64,000 nucleotides of DNA, from assembly GCA_033980235.1 (NCBI GenBank), contig CM067067.1:33056451-33120450 (forward strand). Reading direction: 5' to 3'. The position numbers were made by a program, and so were the translations under genes. Source of the stretch: Diadema setosum (Eukaryota > Echinodermata > Echinoidea > Diadematoida > Diadematidae). Position 1 is the first letter of the stretch, and each line of letters begins with the position of its first letter. Positions 1 to 11,999 of this stretch are shown here, piece after piece. The notes below the pieces were generated by a model. It ran no database searches, was not told the DNA's origin, and worked only from the letters and a program-made list of their open reading frames with translations.

Positions 1-2153
1 CCATCGCTGCGCGTTGGGGCTGGTCGCAGTTTAATGGGTTGATGACTAGGTTCTAGCGTCTGCACTGTGTAGTGGAACATCCATCAGTCAATATCAGTAT
101 AAGAATTTTAAGGTCCTCCAGCCAGGGATTTACCATTACTGTATACATGGTTTCTGTCGCAGTGGTTTTATTTTCGCGCTTTGAGGTTGAACCGCGAATT
201 TAACATCACGCGAAAAATACAACTCTATCATTACCAGCCGCGAATTTAAACACACCGGAAAAAGTCGGCACCGATGGAAACTGCGAAAGTTTCTGTACGT
301 GAAAGAAACCACTTTTACAGTAATTCATTTCATGTACCCTATAGTCAAGTTGTGTGCATAAATTGAAGTCTATCATCAGTACTTTACATAGGCCTACTTG
401 GTAAAGGGTACCAGTCCGGGCTGGTGCAGTGTTTTCAAAAGTGCATGTGGGGGCCCACTTCTTGGTTTCATGAGCTAACAAGCGAAGAAAAAAAAAAAAA
501 AAAAAAAAAAAAAAGTTCTCAGCTCATCTTTCCCCCTCCACTTCCGGGTTTCTTCAGCTGACAGCAAAAAGAGAGAAAAAAAAGAGGTCCTCGATCAGCT
601 CATTCTCTCCCCTCCCATTTACGGGTGTTATAAAAAAAAAGGTCTTCAGAGAAAACGGTTCTAGGACTGCTCCCCCGGGAGGACGTCTCCCCCAAAGGAC
701 GTCTCCCCCGGAGGACGTCCCCCCGGAGGACTACTCCCCGGGAGGACGGTCTCCCCCGGAGGACTACTCCCCCGAAGGATGTCTCCCCTGGGGGACCGCT
801 CCCTCGGAGGACCGCTCCCCCGAGGACCGCTCCCCCGGAAGACCGCGCCCCCGGAGGACCACTCCCCCCGAGGACAACTCCCCCTATAAATTTATACCGG
901 GTACCCACCAGGCCTGAAAATCTCCCTCTCACTTGGGATTGGGGGGGGGGGGGGGGGGTGGTTACATGCACTTTTTATCTTGCAGCTGATAGCTCATAGA
1001 TTCTGAATGTCTCGCAAACGTTAATAGCTAAATCCTCACCTCAACCAGAACTGTCAACACCTTTTAAAAGTGAAGAAAGGCAGAAGTTTTATATTGTCGA
1101 AAGTGTTTGCTTAACGAGCAGCGACGGGGGGGGGGGGGCAAAATCCCCCCCCCCCAAATGTGCACCTAATCACTCAATTTCAGTTCTGAAAATGCAAAAA
1201 ATTCCGATCTCGGGCGCTTCGCACCCTCTTATTACCATTTAGGAAAATTGTTCCCTTCCATGCAGGAAAAACTGTCCGAATGTCCTTTCGTAGAGTACGT
1301 TGTATATGGGCATGTCACTGTTCATATCGAAAGCTTCAGGGGGGGGGGGGGGGACTTCACTCCCGGACCCCCCGGGATGGGCTCTAAGTTTTACGGTGAA
1401 GCGATGTGTTTGTAAAGCCAATCATGCTATCTTTGTTTTTTAAAAACTGCCAACTTCAAGGTTTAAATGTCTAAATCTCTGGAGCTCCCCCAGACCCCCC
1501 GGCAGGGGCTCTGCCCTGCACGGTGCACCCCACCAGGGATCCTAAGGTGGGCCCCTGGATCCTACCCGCATAGAACTGGCGCAATTTATTTTGTAAAGCA
1601 TATACAGCCATATAGACATTTCACATTTTTATTCAAAATAGCAGCCTTCTTCATGGTTTAAAATAATGTATTTTATATCTCGAGAATTTCAAGGGGCTCT
1701 GCTCCCCCCCCCCCCCTTTGCCTTTAGTCAAGGCCTAGAAAAATAGAGAAGTAGCTCAGGGAAATTGCATCAGATGTGGTGACTGTGATACCCAGGTGTC
1801 CATCTAGCACCCCCCCCCCCTTTCCCCCGAGCTCTTGTTTTCTTTCTACACCAATATGAAAGGAATAATAAGCGAGCAATAAACAAGATAAACTCGGATA
1901 TGATAAAGCGACAATGAGCAAGTTTGGACTGCATAAATGCAAAAATTTTCAAACACGTTTGCTCCGTCGCTCCCACAATGACTCTTATTTTGTTGACTTT
2001 GGTTCCTTACCGGCCATCAGTTTTTCATAACATAATATCATAATAAATACAAGGAAAGTTTACCCATTACTAAGGTGTTCTCAAACCACAGAAAAAAACA
2101 TTTATATGCGATCACATTCAAACTATATTTGTAAAAGTCTTCAAAAGAACGCA
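1..2153. other. Intergenic, homopolymer-rich, no gene seen
   Basis: I see no coding exon here. The stretch carries long A, G and C homopolymer runs (about 488-514, 939-958, 1131-1158, 1339-1352, 1808-1820) and one minisatellite that is listed separately. A short segment around 180-220 contains the phrase GAACCGCGAATTTAAC followed by ACGCGAAA. The same phrase recurs in the tandem duplication near 61.65 kb, so it is a dispersed repeat. Confidence 0.6.
655..890. repeat. GC-rich minisatellite, ~15-18 bp unit
   Basis: A run of imperfect copies of a unit of the form GGAGGAC followed by CTCCCCC, about 14 copies, with unit length varying between roughly 14 and 18 bases. It creates an apparent minus-strand reading frame rich in Gly, Ser, Arg and Pro, which is a by-product of the repeat and not a gene. 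Confidence 0.85.
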
Positions 2154-2353
2154 NNNNNNNNNNNNNNNNNNNNNNNNNNNNNNNNNNNNNNNNNNNNNNN
2201 NNNNNNNNNNNNNNNNNNNNNNNNNNNNNNNNNNNNNNNNNNNNNNNNNNNNNNNNNNNNNNNNNNNNNNNNNNNNNNNNNNNNNNNNNNNNNNNNNNNN
2301 NNNNNNNNNNNNNNNNNNNNNNNNNNNNNNNNNNNNNNNNNNNNNNNNNNNNN
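2154..2353. other. Assembly gap (200 N)
   Basis: Exactly 200 unknown bases. A round 200 suggests a placeholder of unknown true length. The sequence just to the right is the start of a tandem repeat, so the gap may hide further repeat copies. Confidence 0.99.
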
Positions 2354-2356
2354 GTG

Positions 2357-3412
2357 ACTTTTCATTTGTACTGAGTGTATCTGCCGTATTGTCGGACCTA
2401 GCCTTTTAAAACCACTCACGCTATAGAACAACTGTATTTGGGTTGCTAATATCTGTATTTTGTAATAAAGGGCGTGTGCGTATAGGTGTAAATTTAGACA
2501 CCTCTCCAGAGATTACCTTTGAATGTTCACCTTTTTGACAATGTAGTTATTGTAGAGCAATGTTTCCTCTATTAATTAGTTGCATTTTTTGGAAACAAAA
2601 GTGCCTTTGCTATAAGGTACGATGGAATTTCGAAAACATACGTTTGGAATATATTATTCGCGTTTATGATTATGTTTTCTATATTGCTGTGAGGGTGGAT
2701 TACTTTTTGGCACATCCCACAGGGTTGCTGTTTAATGCATGGCACCCTCGCACTGTATAGATCTTGTAAAGTTAAGTCTCTTCTATCATTTCCATTACTT
2801 GTCATCGATGAAAATTGTATTTGCTGTATTGCCGGGACTACTTTTACAACCATTCACGCTATAGAACAACAGTATTCGCGTTGCTAATATCTGTGTTTTG
2901 CAATAAGAGGGAGTGAGCGTATAGGTGTAAATTTGGATACTTCCCAATGGATTACTTTTGAATGTTCACCCTCTTGACAATAATTTATTGTAGAGCAATA
3001 TGTCTTCTCTATTAATTAGTTGTATTTCTTGGAAACAAAAGTGCCTTCGCTATACGGCACGATGGAATTTTAAAAACATGTGCGTTTGTAACATAATATT
3101 ATATTCGCGTTATTATGATATTATAAGTTTTCTATATTGCTGTGAGGGTGGAATATTTTTTTGGCACATCCATTGGCACATCCACATCCACTGGGTTCAC
3201 CCTCTTGACAATAATTATAGTTATTGTAGAGCAATGTCTTCTCTATTAATTAGTTGTATTTCTTGGAAACAAAAGTGCCTTCGCTATACGGCACGATGGA
3301 ATTTTAAAAACATGTACGTTTGGAACATAATATATTCGTGTTATTATGATAAGTTTTCTGTATTGCTGTGAGGGTGGAATATTTTTTGGCACATCCACTG
3401 GGTTGCCATCTG
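2357..3412. repeat. Long-unit tandem repeat, ~440 bp and ~230 bp units
   Basis: The same landmark (TTGACAAT, then TATTGTAGAGCAAT, then CTATTAATTAGTTG) appears near 2533, 2973 and 3203. The first two copies are full units of about 440 bases that also share the segment around CACGCTATAGAACAAC (about 2414 and 2857). The third copy lacks that half and is about 210-230 bases. Similarity between copies is high, so the duplication is fairly recent. The left side runs into the assembly gap. Confidence 0.85.
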
Positions 3413-3415
3413 AAG

Positions 3416-3448
3416 GGCGGACTCACACTGTGCGATTTTTACTGCGAT
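3416..3448 (+). repeat. Left arm of a perfect 33-bp inverted repeat (DNA transposon terminus)
   Basis: The block beginning GGCGGACTCACACTGTGCGA is the exact reverse complement of 10983-11015. Downstream of it lie further GCGAT/ATCGC palindromic words and an internal inverted CACACTGTGCGAT, typical of DNA-transposon ends with sub-terminal repeats. No clear target-site duplication is visible, so the two arms may belong to one 7.6-kb element or to two separate insertions of one family. Confidence 0.7.
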
Positions 3449-3449
3449 G

Positions 3450-6400
3450 CGCTGCGCTGCGATAATGTGCGATATCGCAGCCTGTTGCAATCTGTCGCAG
3501 GTGCTGCGATGTATACCGCACACTGTGCGATTTGTGGCCTACGATTTACACCGTGCGCATGCGTACATCGTACATTATGGCACCTGTTCATCATAAAGAA
3601 CGGTCACCATGAATGAAGTCACTCGTGACTGTTTTTTTTTTTTTTTTTTTTTTTTTTTTGGCGACGTTGGTTTGAAAAGTACATGTATGTTCACGCTTTT
3701 TTTTTTATTCTAAAGTAACTACAGAAATTACTAGATATGAATCGAATAACACTATATTCTAAGAAATAAAGTTAATAATGATAGAAAAAAGAAATGCCAT
3801 ATTTTGGTATTAATTTGGATCACTGCCTGGATCAAAGTCCCCCCCCCCCCCTTTTTTTTTGGGGGGGGGAGGGGGGGGGGGTTACGTGGTTTTGTAGGAT
3901 TCTTGATCATTGGAAATAGTCATTTACAGCATATTTATATATGTAATTATATTTATTTATGTAATTATTACAATGGGTAGAAATCACAATAAGGGTGAAA
4001 AAGTACTGCTTGATGGAGGTCTGTATTCTCTAAGTGCTTTTCTAAGGCTTTGATAGTGGAATTCTAGCATTGTGGTTTCTCAAACACATGAAATATTGTG
4101 CTGACATATTTTTTCTGGTTGGTCCTTGAAAAATTCACTCTTGTTTTGTGTACGGTATGTAATTACCATCCAGATGTAAGGGAATCACACTTATTTACAA
4201 TATATATTGATTCACAAATAAAAACGTGACAAGAATAAAGATAATGATATATTCAAGTCATTAAATTAAATCTAAAATATAGACACATTGATCACAATTA
4301 AAGTCAATTCAATAGTTTATTTATTTCCATCATCAAAAAAGAAAAAGATAAGATGGTACAAAGCAGTTCAAGTTGTCGATTTGTCTTTCTATATCATGAC
4401 GACAGCTGTATGATTCAATTAGTTCAATACAATTGTACTGTCAAAAAAATGAAAAAAAAATGCAAAACTAGTAGGAAAAGCAATATCATAATTGTGCTGT
4501 ACAATTCATATATACATACTGCAGTATGGATGTCATAGTTCTTAAAAGTATCACACAAAGTGACAAAAAAACATCAACTTCCATTTCTTTTCCACATAAA
4601 CAATGAATAAATTCAGTCAACTTGAACATCTACAATAAGTTAGCTCAACGAGTTACCATTACAATTTGCATGAGACAACTACCTATGCCACTACAATTTC
4701 CCAAAATATGTTGCAAAAACAAACAAACCTCAGGGAGGAAATTGCTGCAATCTAACATACTCTACAAGCAATGTTTACAGTTAAGTAGTTTGTGTACAAA
4801 GGTACATAAACACTTACTGTAAACATACAGTGTATTTTGAAAAATGCCAAATTGAAATGATCATACCAGCATCCGAAGGGGTGCTTTCAGATGCACTAAA
4901 TGTGCTACTGGTCCTAATCCAGATTAATCAGACACTGTATACACTGCAAAATACTGTGGCAAAGCAGTCATTTGAATTGAAATTCCAACTGTGTGTGAAC
5001 CTTGTCAATTGCATACCTTAAAAATGTAATATCTTTACAGGAGATCTCATCTTCAACATTGTCCATTTTCTGTCCATCCCAGATTATGTTGATGCCTACC
5101 TTAGGCATTCTTTACAATAAGAAAATGTGCTGGTTAAAATGTGCGGAAGAAAAAAAAATAAAAGGTTCAAGGCTAGAGTACATGTAATTTTGGTTACACA
5201 TATTACTTTCCAGAATTGACTTATAAGCAAGAAATATACAACTGTGTTACCAATAAATCAGGAAGATACAAATGAATGAACATTGAATTGCTTTGACTGA
5301 TAAGGGTAAGTGGCAAATTGTAGCCTACAATGTAGCAAATACAACTATAACAATTTGCTGACTCAAGCTCTCAGATGTTGAGTCCAGTAATAAATGTTAT
5401 CCATCGATACAGATAGAGGTATGATAAAAAACAAGCAAACAAACAAACATAATTTTGTGCAGAGGGGGGAGATCAGCAGTTAAAATACAGTGTATGTATG
5501 ATTAAAATACCATGCAGCACTTATACGGTAGCATATATACGACTGCATAGGAAAAAAAAAATAGCTGTCTCAGAACGCTGACTGCTGTATTCACATTGCT
5601 CTAAATTCAGAATTGCACAGTAACATGATTTCTTCTTTGCAGCTATAGTACAACTTATTGCAATGATACATGTGCCATTCTCCATTTTTCTAGCTCAAAC
5701 ATTTCTGGCAATACATGTACCATTGTCAGACTCACATTTCAATACGCTTAGACAAGGGCGATGAAAACACACTGTGCAATTCCATCATTGTGCAATGATT
5801 ATTAAAAGCCTTGTTGATGTAGACTGGCATAATTAGGGTGATTAATAAGTTTACAAAACTAAGTTGTTCAATGGTCAAGTTAAACTAATATTAGACAACT
5901 TGCAATAACCTCTCACTTCAACAAAGGCCTAAGGTGTTTTTACTCTGTGCAGTCCTGTGAGTGACGAAGAAATATGATGTCATGTCACTACCACTTTTCC
6001 AACTGTGCAAGTCATATACAACAACTTCAAGTTAAAACATCTCTTGAACTTCTGAAGTTTTCCATCGATTCAAAAGTTTTGCTTACGTGTTCAGCTCACT
6101 GCAAAGTGTGTTGCCGTGGTAACAGCACTAATTGACGTCAAAGTTATGTAACGGCTTTAAGAACAGCTTTCTTCCCCAGTTTTTGAGCCATTAAAACAAT
6201 GTTTGGCCCACATGTTGAGTTTAATGTAAAGTTGCACAAAATATACATTTCTAAACAGTAGTGGAAAGAGTGTTGCTATTGTCTCTGAACATTGTAATGG
6301 CCCTCACAAATCAAACAAAAGCTTGTGGAATTTTTCTCTCTCCAGTTTTCCAGTGATACAAACAAAACATGGTACATTTGTTGTACATGATTTAAAGTTG

Positions 6401-7490
6401 CAGGATACATTTTAAAGAGAAAGGGAGAGTGCATTGTCAGAGTAACAGTGCATAATCGCCTTAAAATCATAACAAAACCTTGCACATTGAAATTCTTCAG
6501 CTGTTTGTCGGTATTTCAGAAAAAAGAAAGACTCACAGTAATTGCACGTAAATTTGAGTTTTTCGAGAGTAGCTGTGTTTGTAGTTGGTGGGAAAACAGA
6601 AATCAAACCATTGTAAGTTAACATCAAATGCATGTAAAGTTCATGGAAACTTGCACTGGTCCAACATAAATGAAAGAAACAAGTCAATATGTCAGTTTCT
6701 TCAAGTTCCACCTTCACGACTGCCTGCTGTAGTAGGTACCACTTTCCTGCTTTGAAAAGTCACATTTTGTTTCCAGTAAGTCCCAGAGAGACAACAATGT
6801 CATCCCACACCGATCTTGCAGTTACAGGTGTAAGTGTTGAGGTGAACTACATGACAAGGGCTAAACAAACACAAAAAAGAGAGCAAAATGGAGAAAATAG
6901 GGGAAATATTAATTGTTACAAAAATGCATAAGGTTCCCTGTGAAGCAAATGTTTGTAGTTTAGGATGCCTCCAACTTTCCGCCCATTTGCTTACAGTGTT
7001 TACAGCACTTGAACTACACACATTAGCAACTGACAACCACAGTTGAGTTATTGAGTTGAGTTTTTATGAAGTTCCTCGACCATGGAATTGACTGTGGAAT
7101 TTTATTTTCTTGAAAAAGTAAAAGAACAATGTGGCATGTTTTTATTTTATACTTAGAGAACTTACGCCTGAATAATCCTTTCGACAGTGATCATAGGTCT
7201 GAACGCCCTGACAAAAAGAAGTATCCCTGGATGATAATTCTTTGAATAAAGTCTACTCAACAATGTTCTTTGAAGTACATATGTAAATCAAATTTGGGAT
7301 TTTCAGGTACACCCCAAATACATAAATATGTTGCACTTGTCTGTAGAGAGAGAGGAAAAAATAACAACAACAAGCATGTTTTTGTTTTTATTTCTCTCTC
7401 TATTTTAGAGGTAAAGCAAACATTTCCCATTAGTGCATCATCAGGGTACCTACTGCTGATAAAATTTTGGTTTCCTTTGCTTCTTGACTC
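3450..7490. other. AT-rich, no firm gene; possible minus-strand 3' UTR
   Basis: I see no coding exon in these 4 kb. On the minus strand an AATAAATAAA-type polyadenylation signal (plus-strand TTTATTTATT at about 4317) lies about 3.2 kb below the candidate exons at 8.1 and 7.6 kb, so part of this stretch could be their 3' UTR. That is inference only. Long C, T and G runs occur near 3628-3659 and 3839-3881. Confidence 0.4.
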
Positions 7491-7502
7491 CTCCTTATCT
7501 TC

Positions 7503-7597
7503 TTAGGTTTTGCTTTGCCAGGTCCTGCTTCTCCTTCTCCTGCTCCTTATGTGTAGCATTTCAGCCTTTGACGCCTTGCTGGTAGAGTCTTTATCAT
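7503..7597 (-). CDS. Weak candidate exon, lysine/arginine-rich
   Basis: On the minus strand a pyrimidine-rich tract ends in TTACAAG, a possible splice acceptor, just above 7597. An open frame of about 30 codons follows, reading D-D-K-D-S-T-S-K-A-S-K-A-E-M and then arginine-rich to a stop at 7503-7505. A shifted frame in the second half reads E-Q-E-K-E-K-Q-D-L-A-K, so either a frameshift exists or the purine-rich composition is mimicking coding sequence. It could be the last exon of the candidate gene above it, but I found no donor with a matching phase in the 8072-8211 exon. I do not recognise it. Confidence 0.15.
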
Positions 7598-8071
7598 CTT
7601 GTAATTCCAAGTAAATAGGAGAAAAAGAAAAAGAAAAAAGCACACAAACATGATTACATATTGTATTGAATTAGAATGATGAAGAGGGATGCACTCCCCC
7701 TATGTCTTACAATGGATACATTCTTTCAAAGAAATGATGTTTTCATTTATTTCTAAAAATGTATTTGAAATTCTATGAATAAACTATTCAGCACTTTTAG
7801 GGTAGCAAGAATTAAATTTTTATTTTCTTCAAAATACTGTAAAAGACAATTAAATTACACTTTTTGAAATAATATCTTTCTTGCTCTCAACTTAATGTGT
7901 TTTTTTTTTAATTGTCAAGCCACCATAAAAAGAAAAAGAAACTGATGTATTCACACATGCAGTCACACAAACATTTTGGAAAGTATGAAAAAGTGTTTAT
8001 TTTATCTTCTAACATATATACTGTACCTCAGTCTCCAAAATTGGTTAGGTATCCTCATGGCATGTTTGTCC

Positions 8072-8211
8072 TCAGAAATTGCAGGTAAGAGAGGGATTCA
8101 TGTACTTCTGCAGGACAACCAGTTGCCAGCTGCTCCTTTTCTGCTCTTCCTTTTCAACATTGAGACAAGCCTCCAGTATGAATTCCTTAGAGATTTCATT
8201 TCTATTCAGAC
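8072..8211 (-). CDS. Candidate terminal coding exon of an unidentified minus-strand gene
   Basis: The minus strand has a good acceptor (CTAAACAG, then G) at 8212. The frame L-N-R-N-E-I-S-K-E-F-I-L-E-A-C-L-N-V-E-K runs 45 codons to a TGA at 8072-8074. The exon needs one base from the previous exon, and the exon at 10675-10815 leaves exactly one base (a C, giving Arg at the junction), so the two are phase-compatible. The peptide is helical-looking and charged, with no domain I can name. A second frame is also open over its 3' half, so a frameshift or alternative ending is possible. This is real sequence structure with a weak functional claim. Confidence 0.35.
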
Positions 8212-8229
8212 CTGTTTAGGGTGACACAA

Positions 8230-10660
8230 AGGGACAACTATTTTCAGGCATTTATGATAATTACAGTAGACTCTAAATTTACCATTTGGGTAAAAAGGAC
8301 AACATTTGGGGATGAATCTAGAGTTAACAAACACATTTAGTGATAAACAAATTTATTCAACTATTCATCATTGTTGATCATTGGATAGGCCTGTACATAA
8401 GTGCTTCATAAATTCATATATCATAATCATAATTATTTCAGTCATTTACTAAGGTCTAAGGGCTCGAAAGCTTAACTAAATTACAATATGCATTACATAT
8501 AGTGTACGTTTAGTACAAGTATGTCAATATACATACATGTACATGTGTAACACATGACGCACACAGCATTGTTTCCTACAGTCTGCAATTTTGGATAATT
8601 CATGATTGCCCTTGAATGATGTTTTACATTCTGCAATCAAACTGCAAGTACAGTTTGTACACCCTACAGATTGGGGCAGGGTCTGTGATGATTTCAGACT
8701 GAGAGTTCATTTTGATATACAGTTGTACTTTGTTATGAAATTAAAGGGCAATTAAAGTTAACAGAGAGTATGACATGTACACCGGTACTGTACTGTATGC
8801 TATATAGCCTTACCAAGTGCTGTGCACAGCACGTTTGTGACTTGCTGAGGCAGCAACGACAAGGCTGTGTTTATTATCGACACAGATTAACAAATGACGC
8901 ACTGCCGGATAATCAAATACTTTGTAGCACTAGTCTGCAGACCTGAGCATGAACATGTTACAGCCTCATACAGTAAGAACTTTCAGTTTGGAGTGCATGA
9001 TCGATCATCACATAAAAAGTCGGACAAACATGGATAAAATGTTAATCACCTAGTAACCTACATGTAGAGAGGGTCACTTCAGTGCATTGCATTTGTTTTG
9101 TGTGTGTGTGTGTTTCTAGACTACAATTTCTGTACAAATCTCCAAGAACAACTGATCAATCTAAGTTACCTCAGCTCCACTTAGGCCTTATTGTTAAAAA
9201 TCTAGAGTGCTATACTCCTGGCTTAGTTGGGTAATTTCCATGAGACTAGACACTACGTCTACTCTAAAAAAAAAAAAGTTTGGGAACAGTTTACTTATTT
9301 TTTTCTAGGATCTGGATTCATACTGCTTGTAACTATAGCAATGGATCTCAATTACAGTGTAGGTCTAACTCCAACGGTTAGAGTTCTAATTCCTCTAACG
9401 TTTAATACAAAATAGGTCTAAGCCTACGGTTCTAGCGTTAGACCACAGCCAAGGGCAGGAAAGGCTAGCACAGCTACTGACAATCTAGATCCAGTAGGTG
9501 CCTAGGCCTAAGTAATAATCGACACTGTATTTCTGTAGCCATCACTAGCTTAACCAGAGTATGCCTACCGTATGATTTTGAAATCCATGAGCACATTTTG
9601 GCCAAAAAAAAAATGTAGACCTATCTAACGTTAGTACCCTTACGTTAGATCACCGTAAGGGACTAACATTACTATTGCTTAATGTTGTAGAACGGGTCTA
9701 AAACTAAGAAGAAGCCTGTTGACTGTGAGTAGTGCTAACGTTAGTACATGCTACGACTGCTAGTGCTAACGGTTAGACTAATTAACTGTTAGGGCCTAGA
9801 TCTAGTGCTTAGGGTCTAGACAGACTAGTTTAGTGAATAATCTATATAACCGTTAAGACTTTAATAAGAAAATGTAGATTTCTAGAGATCTTGTCACTAA
9901 TAATATCAGTTACATCTTGATGGGCTAGACTTTCAATTATCAATATCCTTTCCTATCAACGTGTAAAAAATATCTGGATCTGTTTCTGTTCCGGTTCCGT
10001 CGGTATAGAGGTCTACCGGTATTCAGAATTAACTGTACTCCACCAACGTTTTGTAACTGTGTGTTAGTATGGTCGTGTGTGCAGGGCAGGAAGAATGTTT
10101 CACATTTGAAGCCTCTAGACTAGACTAGATCTCTACTAACTGTTGGTAACTGTTAGTGTTCACGTCCACGTCAGTCGATCCAGTAGCAGTGCAATACTAA
10201 TCCATTATGGTCTAGACTTAGATCTAGGGCCTGTTCAGACCAGGGGCCTGTCCAGACCAGGGGCCTAGCCCTAGTAGTTTATACAATGTGTTTGTCTATG
10301 TCGATTTAATTTATAAAATTCGACTGGAACACGTAACGTTACCGGTATGTACATAGATCTAGGGCAGACTAGGCCTAGATCCACTTATATAGGCCCACAC
10401 ACGTATTTAGGCCTAGCTACAAGTAGATATGGGTCTAGTTTATAGCATACTCAGTAGGGCCTAGACTTAGTATAATTTAAACATTAGATCTAACACTTAA
10501 CAAGTTAGTCCAAGGCTATGCGTACAGTACCGGTCCGGCGGTACGCAAACAAAATTTTAACCAACCCACAGACTGTTTAATCTGACCTCGTTCAAACTCT
10601 ATACATGGGACTACGTATGGACAAAACGGCTGCAATGGACGCGAGAAGCCCATATTCATG
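8230..10660. other. Gene-free; 9.2-10.5 kb enriched in GGCCTA / CTAGAT / AACGTTAG words
   Basis: I see no exon. From about 9180 to 10510 the sequence is unusually dense in a few short words: TAGGCCTA, CTAGATCTAG, TCTAGAC and AACGTTAG, many of them palindromic and without a fixed period. This is not a simple tandem repeat. It could be a decayed satellite or a composition-biased domain. Confidence 0.5.
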
Positions 10661-10674
10661 GTAGAATTACTCAC

Positions 10675-10815
10675 GATTGCACTCTAAGTCGTTGTAAAAC
10701 TCCCTCCCCATCTCATCTTCGTCATCATGTTGAGATAGATCAGTAAGCAATTGTGGAATAAAGGAAGCATATCCAGCCAAATCTTGATTAGTACTTCTTC
10801 TACCACCTTGCTTCG
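10675..10815 (-). CDS. Candidate internal coding exon of an unidentified minus-strand gene
   Basis: A minus-strand exon with a good acceptor (AAAATTTTCAG at 10816) and a strong donor (GTGAGT directly after 10675). The open frame reads K-Q-G-G-R-R-S-T-N-Q-D-L-A-G-Y-A-S-F and continues through an acidic stretch (Q-H-D-D-E-D-E-M-G-R-E-F-Y-N-D-L-E-C-N). The next exon at 8072-8211 continues in phase. The frame stays open upstream into the repeat bounded by the 33-bp inverted arm, without a start codon, so the N-terminus is either in another exon or the exon belongs to the transposon. A possible start exon with AAAATGGCGGCCC lies on the minus strand near 12.2 kb, but its phase does not match directly. 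Family unknown. Confidence 0.35.
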
Positions 10816-10982
10816 CTGAAAATTTTCGATCATCGTCGCAAGCGATTGTCGCAGAATTTTGAACATGTTCAAAGTTCTGCGATGGGGCTGCGATCCCTGC
10901 GATATCCCCAAATCGCCGGTTATCGTATCGCAGACATCCTCACACTGTGCGATTTCTCGTCGTGCGACATCGCAAAGGGTAA

Positions 10983-11015
10983 ATCGCAGTAAAAATCGCA
11001 CAGTGTGAGTCCGCC
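10983..11015 (-). repeat. Right arm of the perfect 33-bp inverted repeat
   Basis: Exact reverse complement of 3416-3448, facing inward. The neighbouring minus-strand sequence (about 10860-10980) repeats GCGAT, TCGCAG and ATCGCACAGTGTGAG words, as at the left arm. It lies just upstream, on the minus strand, of the candidate exon at 10675-10815. Confidence 0.7.
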
Positions 11016-11788
11016 TTTAGGCGAGGTCTACTGTACATGTAGTAGTCTCGCATGCGCAGACTCCTTTACCACGTGCACAGCTGCACATACTCTATACGTT
11101 CGCCGCGACGTCGTCGCCCATGTGCATTGCGCCGCATGTACAATATGCAGATCCAGGTCTTTTCGTTGCGTCGTCTCGCCATGCGTGGACAGTGATGATG
11201 CTGCTGACAATGAGCTCGAAGACGTAACTCGTGAAGTCTTGCGAACGTTCTCAACGCCGTTGTCTCGCAGATCAGCCTTTTCGAATACGAAATAGGTCTA
11301 AGTGGTAATGTTGCTCCATTCTGTTCCGAGTATTATTGTGTGAGACGTGTTTTAATTACATGGACTGAAGCTGTAACGCTGAAAAGCGAGCTCCTGCTAC
11401 AGAGCGCGCATCAGCCGTGTAGCTAGCTCCCCGAACTCCTCGGCTTGCTACTTACTGAGCAGGGAGGTGGGAGCTCCCCCATAGTTACGAAGAAGTAACA
11501 CTAGGATTTGTATTATATTTTTAGAATAAACAAGCTACAGATCCTTAGGGTGTCGATACGTGGTACCCCCAACCCTACAAAGAATACTAGACCTAGAACC
11601 TAGACTAAATAGTATTGACCTTGTACAGAAATGCAAAACAAAACAAAACAAAAAAAAACTTGGATGCTGTGTCTGCAAGGCAACACATCGAAAAAAAAAA
11701 GCATCCATATCCACCACAGGCCTTTAAATGCATGCATCATAAATCAAAACATAGATTGCTTGGGGCAATAAAATGCTGGCATTCGGTA

Positions 11789-11821
11789 AAACTAATTTTG
11801 TGGCCCTCCGTTGGACATTTT
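11789..11821 (-). repeat. Inverted copy of a LINE reverse-transcriptase fragment
   Basis: These 33 bases are the exact reverse complement of 12708-12740. In the right copy the block reads as part of a LINE ORF (N-V-Q-R-R-A-T-K-L-V-like). On both copies an ACTCTAGATCT phrase lies a little further out. Beyond this block the left copy is not recognisably LINE, so it is a truncated fragment. Confidence 0.75.
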
Positions 11822-11999
11822 CATATAGATCTAACTAGACTAGATCTAGAGTAACTGCGTCAGTAAGCGTCCGTGCAGCCGTTCGCGGCAGGTACAACAT
11901 ACACGGTAATATACAGCTAAACACAGCATTGCACTGTCACATGCACACTACACATACACTAACACACTAGCAATCAACAAAAACCAACCGATAAAATGG

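Noticed and set aside
600..971. Minus-strand frame of 123 codons
   Set aside because: It translates a GC-rich minisatellite; composition is only Gly/Ser/Arg/Pro repeats.
2106..2431. Reading frames crossing 2154-2353
   Set aside because: They consist mostly of unknown residues from the assembly gap.
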